Below, piece by piece: positions 55,052 through 64,000 of a stretch of 64,000 nucleotides of DNA; the first letter of the stretch is position 1; every line of letters begins with the position of its first letter. Location of the stretch: the NCBI RefSeq assembly GCF_002117485.1, contig NZ_CP021030.1, positions 747,001-811,000 of the forward strand, written 5' to 3'. The notes beneath the pieces are model-generated. The model made no database searches. It had not been told where the DNA came from and saw only the letters and a program-made list of their open reading frames with translations. The position numbers were made by a program, and so were the translations under genes. The stretch comes from Rhizobium sp. NXC14. GTDB taxonomy: Bacteria > Pseudomonadota > Alphaproteobacteria > Rhizobiales > Rhizobiaceae.

Positions 55052-56103
55052 CACGCCGCCCTCCGCAGCGTCACACAGCTTGCCGAAAAACCTGGTCCCA
55101 TGGCGACCATCGCCGCCCGGTCCGGCAGCCCGGCGCGGATTGCCCGCTCCAGCACGAACAGCACGGTCGGTGAGGACATGTTCCCATATTCGGCAAGTAC
55201 GGCCCGTTCGTGATCGAGCGTGCCAGGTGTCAGTGAAAGCGCGCTCTCCATCGCGGCCAGCACCTTCATACCGCCGGGATGGCAGATGAAGCGGTCGATA
55301 TCTGCTGGTCTCAGCCCGTTGCGCCCCAGAATGGCCGCCACCGCAGGGGCGAGTTCCCGTTCGGCGAAGGGCGGCAATGATTGCGCCAGCACGACGCCGA
55401 AGCCGCCATCGTCGATCTTCCAGCCCATGATATCGAGCGTATCCGGGAAGAGGTGCTCGCCTGTTGATTCCACCTGGGCCAGTCCGCCCTCGCCGGCGCG
55501 GAGCACGCAGGCGGCCGCGCCGTCGCCGAAAAGCGCTGTCGCGATGATGTTCGGCCGCGTCAGCTCGTCCAGCCGGAAGGCGAGCGTGCAAAGCTCGATC
55601 GAGACGAAAAGCACGACGGCGCCCGGGCGGCTCCGTGCCAGCCGCGCCGCGATGGCAAAGCCCGAGACGCCGGCTGCGCAGCCGAGCCCGAAGACCGGCA
55701 CCCGCTCGATATCGGCCCTGAAGCCCATGCGGCGGGCAAGCTGCGCATCAAGGCTCGGCGTCGTAAAACCGGTGGAAGAGACCGTGACGATACAGTCGAC
55801 ATGACAGGCGCCGAGATCGGCCCGGCGAAGCGCCGCGCTGGCCGCCTCAACGAAAAGGCCGCCTGCCACCTCTCCGTAGGCCTGCATGCGGTCCTGCCAG
55901 CCATGCGTTTCGTCGAACCAGGCAAGCGGCCGCGCGGCATGGCGCTTGTTGATACCGGCGCTGTCGAAGACGCGGGCTAAATGATGGAAATCCTCGTAGC
56001 GGTCGGCAAACAGCCGGGCCGAGGCTTCGGCCGCCTGGTTTTGGAAGATGATATGTTCGGGCGTGGCGGTGGCGAGGCTGACGAGACTGACGGTATCGGT
56101 CAC
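55051..56103 (-). CDS. Type III polyketide synthase (chalcone/stilbene synthase family)
   Basis: 350 residues from GTG 56103, with AAGGAG 6 bases upstream; the open frame runs further upstream but this start gives the usual family length. The catalytic triad is visible: Cys142 in VFGLGCAAGVSG, His275 in FICHPGGMKVL and Asn308 in AEYGNMSSPT. The enzyme extends a fatty acyl-CoA with malonyl-CoA and cyclises it, giving alkylpyrones or alkylresorcinols, lipids used in envelopes. Paired with the methyltransferase gene downstream as in BpsAB. Divergent from the TPR gene. Confidence 0.9.
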   Translation of the reverse strand: MTDTVSLVSLATATPEHIIFQNQAAEASARLFADRYEDFHHLARVFDSAGINKRHAARPLAWFDETHGWQDRMQAYGEVAGGLFVEAASAALRRADLGACHVDCIVTVSSTGFTTPSLDAQLARRMGFRADIERVPVFGLGCAAGVSGFAIAARLARSRPGAVVLFVSIELCTLAFRLDELTRPNIIATALFGDGAAACVLRAGEGGLAQVESTGEHLFPDTLDIMGWKIDDGGFGVVLAQSLPPFAERELAPAVAAILGRNGLRPADIDRFICHPGGMKVLAAMESALSLTPGTLDHERAVLAEYGNMSSPTVLFVLERAIRAGLPDRAAMVAMGPGFSASCVTLRRAA

Positions 56104-56269
56104 GGAATTCTCCTTGTCGTTCCGGCGCAATGCTGAAAACACCCAGTCCCGATGATTTATTCGGCTTTGGACTTCACGAAGCAGTGATGGAGAAAATAGA
56201 GAGGCCGGCGAATAAAGCCCAGGGCAGCGGTGTTCTCTCTCCGCAACGTCACTTTCGAGGAGTTTTTCC

Positions 56270-56805
56270 ATGACGATCATGACAGCCCGTATCGCTTCCG
56301 TCCTTCTTGGCGGCTGCCTTGCCGCTTCGCTCTTCTCCGGCCCGGTCTTTGCTGTCGGCAACGACAACAGCACGATGCCAACTTGCAAGAAGGGCGAGAT
56401 CTACGACCAGAAGACCAAGAAATGCGTCAAGCAGCAGAGCGCCAATGTCTCGGACGAGAACCGTACCGACTATGCCTATTCGCTGGCCAAGGCCGGCCGT
56501 TATGAAGAGGCGCTTGCCATGCTCGATACGGTAAGGACCAGAACAGCGCCGAGGTGCTGAACTATCGCGGTTACGCCACCCGCAAGCTCGGGCGCACCGA
56601 CGAAGGCATCTCCTACTACCTGCAATCGGTGAAAATGGATCCGCAATACGCCAAGGTCCGTGAATATCTCGGCGAAGCCTATGTCATCAAGGGCCGGCTC
56701 GATCTCGCAAAGGAGCAATTGAACACGATCAAGACGATCTGCGGCACGGTTTGCGAGGAATATCAGGATCTGAACGCTGTTATCCTCGACCCATCGAAGA
56801 TCTGA
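56270..56805 (+). pseudogene. TPR-repeat secreted protein, broken by a -1 frameshift
   Basis: Part 1 (56270 on) has a signal peptide ending PVFA, then CKKGEIYDQKTKKCVKQ and a first TPR (DYAYSLAKAGRYEEALAMLD). At about 56531-56534 (GTAAGG) one base, likely an A, is missing; the first frame stops 10 codons later. Part 2 in the next frame continues the same protein without loss: KDQNSAEVLNYRGYATRKLG, ISYYLQSVKMDPQYAKVREY and a Cys-containing end. Rejoined length is about 178 residues. GAGGAG lies before the ATG. Either a recent pseudogene or a sequence error. Confidence 0.82.
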
Positions 56806-56836
56806 GCTTAGGCCACTAGCGGGAAAGGATATCCGC

Positions 56837-57442
56837 ATGTCGGTCGCGCACGCTACAATTCCTGCCTATAGTCGCGCGAGAATGGAATCGCCTGTTCATC
56901 AGGCGGTTCCAAGGGATGCAGGATTGGCGGAGGCGGTCATCGCGAGCGAAGCGGATATCAGGAGCGGTCTGACGGAAAACCTGGCCAGGCTCTGGCGTTA
57001 TGGTTTCGTTCTCTCGCATCAGCGTGATGTCGCCGACGATCTGGTGCAGGCGACCTGCCTTCGCGCGCTCGAGCGCGCCGGCCAGTTCGTTCCCGGCACC
57101 CGACTCGACCGCTGGCTGTTTTCGATTCTGCATTCGATCTGGCTGAACGAGATCCGCTCGCGCCGGGTGCGCCAGGGCCAGGGTTTCGTAGATGCCGGCG
57201 AGGCGCTGACCTTCGACGGCGCGCACGAGACTGAAACGCATGTGATGGCAGGGCAGGTGCTGAAGCAGGTAAATGCGTTGCCCGAGGCGCAACGCACGGC
57301 GGTTTTCCTCGCCTACGTAGAAGGACTATCCTATCGCGAGGTTGCAGGCATATTGGATATTCCGATCGGGACCGTGATGAGCCGGCTGGCGGCCGCCCGC
57401 GCCAAGCTCTCCGGCGCCGGACCGGCAGGGGGACGCCCATGA
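56837..57442 (+). CDS. ECF-type RNA polymerase sigma factor
   Basis: 201 residues. Region 2 (LWRYGFVLSHQRDVADDLVQ, ALERAGQFVPGTRLDRWLFS) and region 4 (ALPEAQRTAVFLAYVEGLSY, REVAGILDIPIGTVMSRLAA) are clear; there is no region 1 or 3. GGAAAGGA lies before the ATG. Directs transcription of a stress or envelope regulon; the target promoter is not known. Its stop overlaps the following anti-sigma start by 4 bases, the usual arrangement. Confidence 0.9.
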   Translation: MSVAHATIPAYSRARMESPVHQAVPRDAGLAEAVIASEADIRSGLTENLARLWRYGFVLSHQRDVADDLVQATCLRALERAGQFVPGTRLDRWLFSILHSIWLNEIRSRRVRQGQGFVDAGEALTFDGAHETETHVMAGQVLKQVNALPEAQRTAVFLAYVEGLSYREVAGILDIPIGTVMSRLAAARAKLSGAGPAGGRP

Positions 57443-58245
57443 GCACGAAACACACCATTCCCTCCGACGAGGATCTCACAGCCTTCATCGACGGCGAGCT
57501 GACGACGGAAGAAAGAGCCCGCATCGAAGCCATCGTCAAGGAAGATGAGAGCGTCGCCGAACGATTGGATTTCCTGGCCCGCGCCAGCCTGCCGTTCGAG
57601 CCGGCCTTTGCTCCGCTGCTCACCGAAGCCCCGCGCGAAAAACTGGAGGCGATGCTCGCCGCCATTCCTGCGCATGACGGCGCGAGGTCCGCCTCTGCGC
57701 CCGCTGCCACGCGCCGCCGCTTCCTCGGTGCTCTCGCCGCCTCGCTTGTGGCCGGCATCGCCATCGACCGCGCCGCCATCGGCATCGGCAGGGGCTTTTC
57801 CGCAAAGGACGAAAACAGCGAATGGCGCGCCGTGGTCGCCGATTATATCTTGCTCTATACCGCCGAAACGCTTGCGGGCCCCGTGCCTGGCAGGCAGGAC
57901 CAGGCCGCCCAGCTCGCCAGTCTTGACGAGAAGCTCGGCCTGTCGCTCTCCCCTGAAGCCGTTTCGCTCACTGGGGTCGATTTCAAACGCGCCCTGCTGC
58001 TGCAATATGACGGCAAGCCGCTCGCCCAAATCGCCTATCTCGATCCCGAGACTGGGCCGATGGCGCTCTGCATCGTGAAATCCGACGCGGGGCCGAAGGC
58101 GCCGGACCTTGAAAACCGCAAGGGAATGAATGTCGTCTACTGGTCGAATGCGACGCATGCCTTCATGCTGATCGGCCATGCGACGGCGGGCAGGATGACG
58201 GCGATTGCCGATGGGGTGCGGGGGAAGGTGGCTGTCGAATTTTAA
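57439..58245 (+). CDS. Anti-sigma factor (membrane-anchored)
   Basis: 268 residues. The N-terminal DEDLTAFIDGELTTEERARI is the anti-sigma zinc-finger-like domain without the His-Cys-Cys set (so probably zinc-free). TRRRFLGALAASLVAGIA (about 95-112) is the single membrane segment, followed by a periplasmic domain with AALLLQYDGKPLAQIAYLD-like strands. It binds and silences the ECF factor until a signal arrives. Overlaps the sigma gene (ATGA). Confidence 0.8.
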   Translation: MSTKHTIPSDEDLTAFIDGELTTEERARIEAIVKEDESVAERLDFLARASLPFEPAFAPLLTEAPREKLEAMLAAIPAHDGARSASAPAATRRRFLGALAASLVAGIAIDRAAIGIGRGFSAKDENSEWRAVVADYILLYTAETLAGPVPGRQDQAAQLASLDEKLGLSLSPEAVSLTGVDFKRALLLQYDGKPLAQIAYLDPETGPMALCIVKSDAGPKAPDLENRKGMNVVYWSNATHAFMLIGHATAGRMTAIADGVRGKVAVEF

Positions 58246-58329
58246 ACAGGGCAAGCGACTTCATATCGTCCGAAACCAAATGTCAGCTTTGGACGGCGGG
58301 CGCAAAGCGTGTGCTGCCCGGATCCGCGC

Positions 58330-59505
58330 AAATTAGGGCGACCATATATGCGAAGATCGGATCGATGCTTTTGGGTTACACATGACGCCAAAGCTGCCGG
58401 TGATGGCGTAGCTGTTGACGAGCAGGAGAGCGATCGCCATGGAGAGATCTCGGACCCGGGCCGGGTTCTTTTTCCACGCAGCTATAACAGGGTCAGAAGC
58501 AGCAGAAAAGCGCTGCTATACCGACAATGCCCGTGTCGATCTACGCCGTTAGAAAACCATTGTGAACATGCGAAAAGGGCAATTGCGGCCTTATGTTGTC
58601 GGGCAGTTCCACTAAATCCGAGGCCATCCTGTTTTGCGAGCCGTAACCAGTCAAGGGGCCTTTGCTGATTGCTGACAATGCGCCTTTGTACAGAGCGAGC
58701 CGCACGCTGAGCGACGTGACTTCACCCTTGCTGCGTTCAAGCGAGGCCATATTTTCCTGTAGCGCCTCGATGCAATGGACGATTTGGCCGCTGCCCAGAG
58801 TGATAAGTCCAGCGAACATCGAAGAGCCGATGATGGCGAGGTGCGCAAACTTAGATGGAAGCTGTGTTTGTTAAAATACCAAGAAGGATAACTAGATGGA
58901 CAGGAATGGCCAGCCATGCCGAGCGCTTTCCGGAAAGTAGCACGCAGGCCAAACCAGCGGCATATCCCAGGATGGCTATTCTTTGCTCCACACCTTTCGG
59001 CGATTGAACGTTGAGAAGCGAAATGCTGCCGAAAGAAGACCTATGATGCCAAGGAGTGCGGGATTAGAAGTCCCTGCCTCCGCCCTTTCCATCAGAAAGA
59101 TAACCTGTAGCACACTGAAGAGAAGGTAACGATCATGCCGAGACGTGCGCCGCGGATAAACAGCGGCACGAGGCGACCGTCTGGAGATTGCCGCATTCTG
59201 GCCAATATCAGCCAGATCGAGACGAAAGGCAGGAGTTGGAATAGCCAGTCCGCTACTTCGGAGTAAGGCGGGTTGATGAAAATTCTGATGATCATCACGA
59301 GGGGATAGATCGTCATGTCAACAGCTATCAGCCGGTCAGACCTCGATAAGTTTGCAACTACGTCTGGCTTAAACCCACGGCGGTTTTGAATACGTGAGGT
59401 GGGGCGGTGAGCAACCGGGGAAAGGCGAATCTTCATCTTGCGCACCGGTAGAAGCGGTTGCGGCGATGGTCCGCCGACCTGCGCCGGCTGAGAGATACAC
59501 AACAC
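58330..59505 (-). pseudogene. O-antigen ligase/polymerase family gene, decayed
   Basis: Pieces of one membrane protein appear in order on this strand but in different frames: LARMRQSPDGRLVPLFIRGA (near 59170), then LYKGALSAISKGPLTGYG and LPFSHVHNGFLTA (58541-58740), and RDLSMAIALLLVNSYAITGS (near 58400). GPLTGYG and HNGFL are core motifs of the Wzy/WaaL C-terminal region. Stops and frameshifts separate the pieces, and the middle is not readable. It lies just upstream of the 4,6-dehydratase gene, in the O-antigen locus. Confidence 0.7.
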
Positions 59506-59716
59506 ATCCTCGCGATGAGTAGAGACAATCTGGCAGGCTTGAGCTCCGAAAGACTCTTACGGTCTTCAGGAACATGACGGCTCCACGCTTTGACGGGTCG
59601 TTACCATTTTCTTGATAATCCATCCGGCATTGAATAGGCTTGGCCATAACGCATTCTGGAGAAAATTTGCCTTAGAGTAATTGCGCTTGAAAGGCCGCTG
59701 TACCAAAAGTCATGTC

Positions 59717-61711
59717 TCAGGCCGCCGTATTCGTTTCAACGCCGGTGAATGCCAGATCGGAAACTTCACCCGTTGAGGAATAGCCGGAAACAAGTTCTGC
59801 CAGGGTCGCGCGGGCCGCGATCATGTCGTTACGATCCAATGCCGCATTGAGCGAATTGAGCTTCTTCGAAAGTTCCGGCCACGACAGGAAGTCCTCGCGC
59901 GCCTTCATGATCCGCGGATGTTCGGTTGTCTCGGGGTTATCCCCGATCAACAATTCTTCATAAAGCTTCTCGCCGGGCCTCAAGCCCGTAACGGAAAGCT
60001 CGATGTCCCCTTCGGGATTATCCACGTCCCGGACGGTCAATCCGGACAGTTCGACCATCTTGCGAGCGAGATCCGCAATGCGGACGGGCTCGCCCATATC
60101 GAGCAGGAAAACATCGCCGCCCTCGGCCATGGCGCCCGCCTGGATGACAAGTTGCGAGGCTTCCGAAATGGTCATGAAGTAGCGGGTTATTTTCGGATGC
60201 GTCAGGGTGACCGGACCGCCTTCCTTGATCTGCTGCCGGAACAGTGGCACGACGGATCCGGACGAACCAAGGACGTTCCCGAAGCGGACCATCGAGAAGT
60301 TTGTCCGCAGTCTGTCAGCGGTCAGCTCTGCCGCAAGCGCCTGCAGCACCATCTCCGCCAGCCTCTTGCTGGCGCCCATCACATTCGTCGGACGCACGGC
60401 TTTGTCGGTGCTGATCAGCACGAAATTCGAGACGCCGCATCTATTTGCCGCACGTGCGGTGATCAATGTCCCCATGACATTGTTCTTGATGCCTTCGACG
60501 GCATTGTGTTCGACGAGAGGCACATGCTTGTAAGCGGCGGCGTGATAAAGCGTCTGAGGCCGCCAGCTCTGCATGATATGTTCCATGCGATCCTGGTCGC
60601 GGACTGAACAAAGGATCGGCACGATCTGCAGGCTCTCATGCTCGTAAACTTCGGCCAGCTTCAGCAATTCGGCATGGATGTTATAAAGCGCAAACTCGTT
60701 CTGATCTATGAGGATAAGGCTCGAAGGCGCGTTGCGCAGAATCTGGCGACATAACTCGCCGCCGATAGAGCCGCCGGCGCCCGTGACCATGACCACCTTG
60801 TTGCGCATTGCCTTGTCGAGCAGCTCTTGCCGCGGCGCAACCGCTTCCCTGCCCAAGAGGTCTTCGATCTCCAGCTCACGAATATCGGAGACCGCGACTC
60901 GTCCCTGAGCCAGCGCGGTGAGATCCGGCAATGTCCGGACGTTCACCCTGGCTTTGCGGATATGCTCGAGAATTTCATTGCGACGCTGCCGCGACGCGGA
61001 TGGGAGAGCAAGAAGCACGTTGTGCACGCCAAGTGCTTCGGCGAGCACCGGAAGATCCGACGGGTCATAGATCGGCAAACCGCCCATGATGCCGCCCTTA
61101 AGGCGCGGATCATCATCGAGGTAGCCGACGACATTGAGTTCGGCGCTGTTCGTCAGAGCGCCGGCGAGTTGCCTCCCGGCATTTCCCGCCCCATAGATCA
61201 GCACCTTATCGAGCGTATTCTGGTGAAGAATACGCTGATAGGTATCCCCGAGCCAATAGCGGATGCCCAACCGTGACAGGCCGATCGCAATCAGCAGCAG
61301 GAAGGGCTGGAGAATGCCGACGGTTCTCGGAACGCCCGGGACGCTGAGCGCCGTAAATATCGTCATGAAGGCGACGCCGTAAATCGCAATTGCTTTTAGA
61401 ACGGCAATGAAAGCGGCCATGTTGGCATAACGGAAGATCGCCCGATACATGCCCATGACGATGAAGATGGGAAGCGCCATGCACAAGGAAACGAACACCG
61501 GTAACCACTGCACGCCAGTTAGCACCGTCCATTCGTTCAGACGAAAGCAATAGGCCAGCCAGATCGTCAGGACACAAAGACCGGAATCCACCAGCAAGGC
61601 GAGAGCGCGTTTGGCAGCACGCGGCATGGCCAGCAGAGGGGCGACGAGCGCCTGCATCGGCACCAAGAACCATCTCGAGCGTGGCGTCTCAGTGGGGGTA
61701 TTTTCAGGCAT
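59717..61711 (-). CDS. Nucleotide-sugar 4,6-dehydratase (WbpM/CapD/FlaA1-type membrane protein)
   Basis: 664 residues. Four N-terminal membrane segments are followed by a CoA-binding-like fold (VLIYGAGNAGRQLAGAL) and then a Rossmann SDR domain with TGAGGSIGGELCRQIL. The active site reads STDKAVRPTNVMGASKRLAE: Ser, Met (in place of the usual Tyr) and Lys, the SMK triad of large WbpM-type UDP-GlcNAc 4,6-dehydratases. It makes UDP-4-keto-6-deoxy-GlcNAc, the precursor of QuiNAc or FucNAc. In Rhizobium etli the O-antigen starts with QuiNAc and WreV does this step; this is the likely orthologue. Confidence 0.88.
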   Translation of the reverse strand: MPENTPTETPRSRWFLVPMQALVAPLLAMPRAAKRALALLVDSGLCVLTIWLAYCFRLNEWTVLTGVQWLPVFVSLCMALPIFIVMGMYRAIFRYANMAAFIAVLKAIAIYGVAFMTIFTALSVPGVPRTVGILQPFLLLIAIGLSRLGIRYWLGDTYQRILHQNTLDKVLIYGAGNAGRQLAGALTNSAELNVVGYLDDDPRLKGGIMGGLPIYDPSDLPVLAEALGVHNVLLALPSASRQRRNEILEHIRKARVNVRTLPDLTALAQGRVAVSDIRELEIEDLLGREAVAPRQELLDKAMRNKVVMVTGAGGSIGGELCRQILRNAPSSLILIDQNEFALYNIHAELLKLAEVYEHESLQIVPILCSVRDQDRMEHIMQSWRPQTLYHAAAYKHVPLVEHNAVEGIKNNVMGTLITARAANRCGVSNFVLISTDKAVRPTNVMGASKRLAEMVLQALAAELTADRLRTNFSMVRFGNVLGSSGSVVPLFRQQIKEGGPVTLTHPKITRYFMTISEASQLVIQAGAMAEGGDVFLLDMGEPVRIADLARKMVELSGLTVRDVDNPEGDIELSVTGLRPGEKLYEELLIGDNPETTEHPRIMKAREDFLSWPELSKKLNSLNAALDRNDMIAARATLAELVSGYSSTGEVSDLAFTGVETNTAA

Positions 61712-62031
61712 TGCTTCCCAGCGTCTCGCGGATCAATCACACAACCACCTTCTTGTCATTTTCTGCAACGAGCGCAACTGAAATAATCGGAAATCAAAGC
61801 CTTCCGCACCGCTTATCTATCAGAAGTAGATTGGCGATCGCTTATGATTAAACGTTCTAGCAACGGTCAAACCCAGAACTCACGCCTCTTCCGCCATCCC
61901 ATGCCTACTGAATTTATCGCGCTGTCTCGCCGGAGAGGGACCCACCGCCGATCGGCGGTTGGCACCTTGGTAACTGGTGATTCATCATACTATCTGTATT
62001 TGAGAAACGCTGGCCAACGAGGAATCCGGGG
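61712..62031. other. Intergenic region, no supported gene
   Basis: About 320 bases upstream of the 4,6-dehydratase gene, probably holding its promoter. No convincing gene or box. A second such stretch (62191-62507), between a small gene and a decayed RmlB-like piece, also shows nothing clear. Confidence 0.4.
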
Positions 62032-62190
62032 ATGGCTTACAAGATCATCGCGGCCGTCATTTTTGCTTCCTTTGTCTTGGCAATTGTAATTGCCAGCGCA
62101 GAAGGAGGATATAGCCCGCCAGTTTGGCCGGAGATAACCGCTCCCAAAACAGGCCGGTTGCCGCTGATGCAAGAATCCCTCGCCAGATGA
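62032..62190 (+). CDS. Small secreted or membrane peptide (52 aa), hypothetical
   Basis: ATG 62032 with GAGGAA about 9 bases upstream. The first 24 residues, MAYKIIAAVIFASFVLAIVI, then ASAE, look like a signal peptide or a single membrane helix. The rest, GGYSPPVWPEITAPKTGRLP and a short tail, is Pro-rich. No known family. It lies alone between decayed and intact O-antigen genes. Confidence 0.4.
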   Translation: MAYKIIAAVIFASFVLAIVIASAEGGYSPPVWPEITAPKTGRLPLMQESLAR

Positions 62191-62507
62191 TGAGCTCCGA
62201 TCTCCCCGCTGTCGCGGTCGTGACGCGCCGGCGGCATTCGCTATATTACAGCTGCGAACTAATGGCTCCTGCACCGGTATTAGGGCCGCGCTCACGGCAA
62301 AGAGATAGGAGATAGTTTCGATAGTTATGGTATTAACGTTGGCTGGCGGTGGCTGCCGCTTGTGACCTTTTTTCTCCGAAACTTCTTTCACAAAACGGTC
62401 GCGCGCGAGTGCCGGTCTCGGTCCCGCTCTAGCTCGGCCGCATCGATGGCGCACCGGCGATCATGACCTGGCCAATCACGTACAAAGAAATATGGGCATT
62501 GTGGGTT

Positions 62508-62672
62508 GCACCGTTCGACAGACTCGAGAACACTACGTTCGGGAACGAAGTTCAGGATGGCGGGGCGATCGAAACGGAGCAGCGCTTCGACAAAGTCGTA
62601 GTCCGCGATGTCGCCTTTGACCGGTTCATCCTGAAGCCAAGGATAAGCCGGCGCCCCCGTCACCAAGATCAT
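62508..62672 (-). pseudogene. Remnant of an RmlB-like sugar-nucleotide dehydratase
   Basis: Reads MILVTGAPAYPW, then PVKGDIADYDFVEALL and PAILNFVPERSVLESV. This matches, with deletions, the N-terminus of dTDP-glucose 4,6-dehydratase: ILVTGGAGF, GDI.D..FV..LL and LNFAAESHVDRS. The catalytic Glu/Tyr region is lost and the frame then wanders. It lies opposite gmd, sharing the same upstream region. Confidence 0.5.
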
Positions 62673-62854
62673 GTATTTCTTTTTGGAGATCTGATAAACG
62701 GAAAACTAAGTCTCATCGTGCCAGCCGCCGTCAACCGAACGGAACGACAATGTCGAACTTCGCTTGTCCGGGGTTCTGTCGCATTGGGGTTGCGCTGATT
62801 TGGTCGTTTCCATAAACACCTCCCGAAGATTGCATCGAAAGACGACGTGAAAAA

Positions 62855-63916
62855 ATGACGAAAACCGCGCTTATCACTGGGGTGACTGGTCAGGACGGTG
62901 CCTATTTGGCCGAATTGCTTCTGAGCAAAGACTATACGGTGCACGGTATCAAGCGGCGGTCCTCGTCTTTTAACACCGGCCGCATCGAACATATCTATCA
63001 GGATCCGCATGAGGCCCATCCACGCTTCGTCCTCCACTACGGCGATATGATCGACTCGACTAATCTCCTGCGGATCGTGCAGCAGACTCAGCCGGATGAA
63101 ATCTACAACCTTGCCGCACAAAGCCACGTCGGCGTCAGCTTCGAAACGCCGGAATATACGGCGGATGCCGATGGTGTCGGGACCTTGAGGTTGCTTGAGG
63201 CTATCCGCATCCTGGGTCTTGAGAAAAAAAGCCGATTCTACCAGGCGTCGACATCGGAACTCTATGGTCTCGTGCAGCAAGTGCCGCAAAACGAGAAGAC
63301 CCCGTTCTATCCGCGCTCTCCCTATGCCGCAGCCAAGCTTTATGCCTACTGGATCGTCGTGAATTATCGCGAGGCCTACGGCATGCACGCGTCGAACGGC
63401 ATTCTGTTCAACCATGAAAGCCCGCTTCGCGGCGAGACCTTCGTCACGCGCAAGATCACCATGGCCGTGGCTGCCATCAGCCTCGGCCTTCAAGACAAGC
63501 TTTTCCTAGGCAATCTTGACGCCCAGCGCGACTGGGGCCATGCACGCGAATATGTCGAGGGCATGTGGCTCATGCTGCAGCAGGACAAGCCGGATGACTA
63601 CGTCTTGGCGACGGGTGAGACGACGCGTGTCCGCCAGTTTGTCGAGTGGGCCTTCGCCGACGTCGGCATCGCTTTGGAATGGAAGGGGTCCGGCGTCGAC
63701 GAAAAGGGTTATGACTCCACCTCCGGTAGGTGCCTTGTGGAAATCGATCCCCGGTATTTCCGCCCGACGGAAGTAGACCTTTTGCTTGGCGACCCGACCA
63801 AGGCACGTCAGAATCTGGGCTGGCACCACAAGACCCCGGTTCGTGAGCTCGCCGCTGAGATGGTGCGGGAGGATATCAAACACTGGAAGGCTCAAGGCAG
63901 CCGGAAAGAGGTCTGA
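62855..63916 (+). CDS. gmd: GDP-mannose 4,6-dehydratase
   Basis: 353 residues. [20 protein letters not shown] at the start (NADP binding), [20 protein letters not shown], and [20 protein letters not shown] with the catalytic Thr/Glu, then [10 protein letters not shown] with Tyr-x3-Lys. [20 protein letters not shown] is also highly typical. It converts GDP-mannose to GDP-4-keto-6-deoxymannose, the precursor of GDP-L-fucose (or other deoxy sugars), for the O-antigen. Length is normal. fcl follows directly after the stop. Confidence 0.95.
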   Translation: MTKTALITGVTGQDGAYLAELLLSKDYTVHGIKRRSSSFNTGRIEHIYQDPHEAHPRFVLHYGDMIDSTNLLRIVQQTQPDEIYNLAAQSHVGVSFETPEYTADADGVGTLRLLEAIRILGLEKKSRFYQASTSELYGLVQQVPQNEKTPFYPRSPYAAAKLYAYWIVVNYREAYGMHASNGILFNHESPLRGETFVTRKITMAVAAISLGLQDKLFLGNLDAQRDWGHAREYVEGMWLMLQQDKPDDYVLATGETTRVRQFVEWAFADVGIALEWKGSGVDEKGYDSTSGRCLVEIDPRYFRPTEVDLLLGDPTKARQNLGWHHKTPVRELAAEMVREDIKHWKAQGSRKEV

Positions 63917-64000
63917 GTGTACGATCTATCCAACAAGAAGATCTGGGTTGCCGGTCATCGCGGTATGGTCGGCAGTGCTCTTGTGCGCAGGCTTCAATCC
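63917..64000 (+). CDS. fcl: GDP-L-fucose synthase, N-terminal start (partial)
   Basis: GTG at 63917 directly follows the gmd stop (no gap). The 28 codons within the window read VYDLSNKKIWVAGHRGMVGS then ALVRRLQS; AGHRGMVGSA is the exact NADP-binding motif of WcaG/Fcl. It reduces and epimerises the Gmd product to GDP-L-fucose. The rest is outside the window. Confidence 0.9.
   Translation, partial: MYDLSNKKIWVAGHRGMVGSALVRRLQS

Noticed and set aside
55052..55591. Upstream extension of the ICMT-like gene to 346 residues
   Set aside because: The added part is Arg-rich shadow sequence of the polyketide synthase gene; MWPS at 55051 starts the real protein.

Overview
The window looks like a chromosomal segment of a Rhizobium of the etli/leguminosarum group (Rhizobiales, Alphaproteobacteria). 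Evidence: CbrA-type cell-cycle kinase next to a phasin, an alphaproteobacterial tRNA-His without the extra 5' G and C73, ExoR, RirA with an IRO-type box and an Irr-type box in its promoter, a complete dppABCDF operon, and the start of a gmd-fcl O-antigen locus. All names come from reading the sequence; no database search was possible.

Layout. 1-5.2 kb is core: end of acetoacetyl-CoA synthetase, cbrA, phasin, tRNA-His. 5.2-17.9 kb is accessory: a 1907-residue RTX protein with an M10 metalloprotease head and an internal 596-bp exact duplication, a fused nucleotidyltransferase-HEPN protein, and an orphan Ti-type TraA relaxase-helicase. 17.9-42.3 kb is a mosaic surface-polysaccharide region, visibly A/T-richer than the core. 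It starts with a nucleotide-sugar dehydrogenase and epimerase pair, is interrupted by core exoR and remnants (IS66 transposase, xthA tail, BRCT piece, IS3 transposase), then continues as two divergent gene sets. The leftward set is pyruvyltransferase, Wzy, GT4, SDR epimerase, GT2, methyltransferase. The rightward set is neuB, neuC, a D-2-hydroxyacid dehydrogenase, neuA, methyltransferase, a GT-B-like protein and Wzx. The rightward set ends at an IS3-family element that was itself interrupted by an IS66-family element with a perfect 8-bp target duplication. A Wzz-like gene lies beyond it.

42.5-58.2 kb is again G/C-rich core: DUF4174 protein, LysR regulator with a monooxygenase, mmsA, rirA, dppABCDF, gntK, dadA, a type III polyketide synthase with an isoprenylcysteine-type methyltransferase, a frameshifted TPR protein, and an ECF sigma factor with its anti-sigma factor. 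58.3-64 kb begins the LPS O-antigen locus: a decayed O-antigen ligase, a WbpM/CapD-type 4,6-dehydratase, a decayed RmlB-like piece, gmd, and the first 28 codons of fcl.

How it works together (inference): NeuC, NeuB and NeuA would make a CMP-activated nonulosonate (sialic-acid-like) sugar. The flanking transferases, Wzx, Wzy and Wzz would build a polymer containing it, possibly pyruvylated. The hydroxyacid dehydrogenase and methyltransferase inside the neu operon suggest an unusual modification, and this is the most interesting candidate in the window. No initiating phosphoglycosyl transferase and no outer-membrane export protein is encoded here, so the polymer would depend on genes elsewhere.
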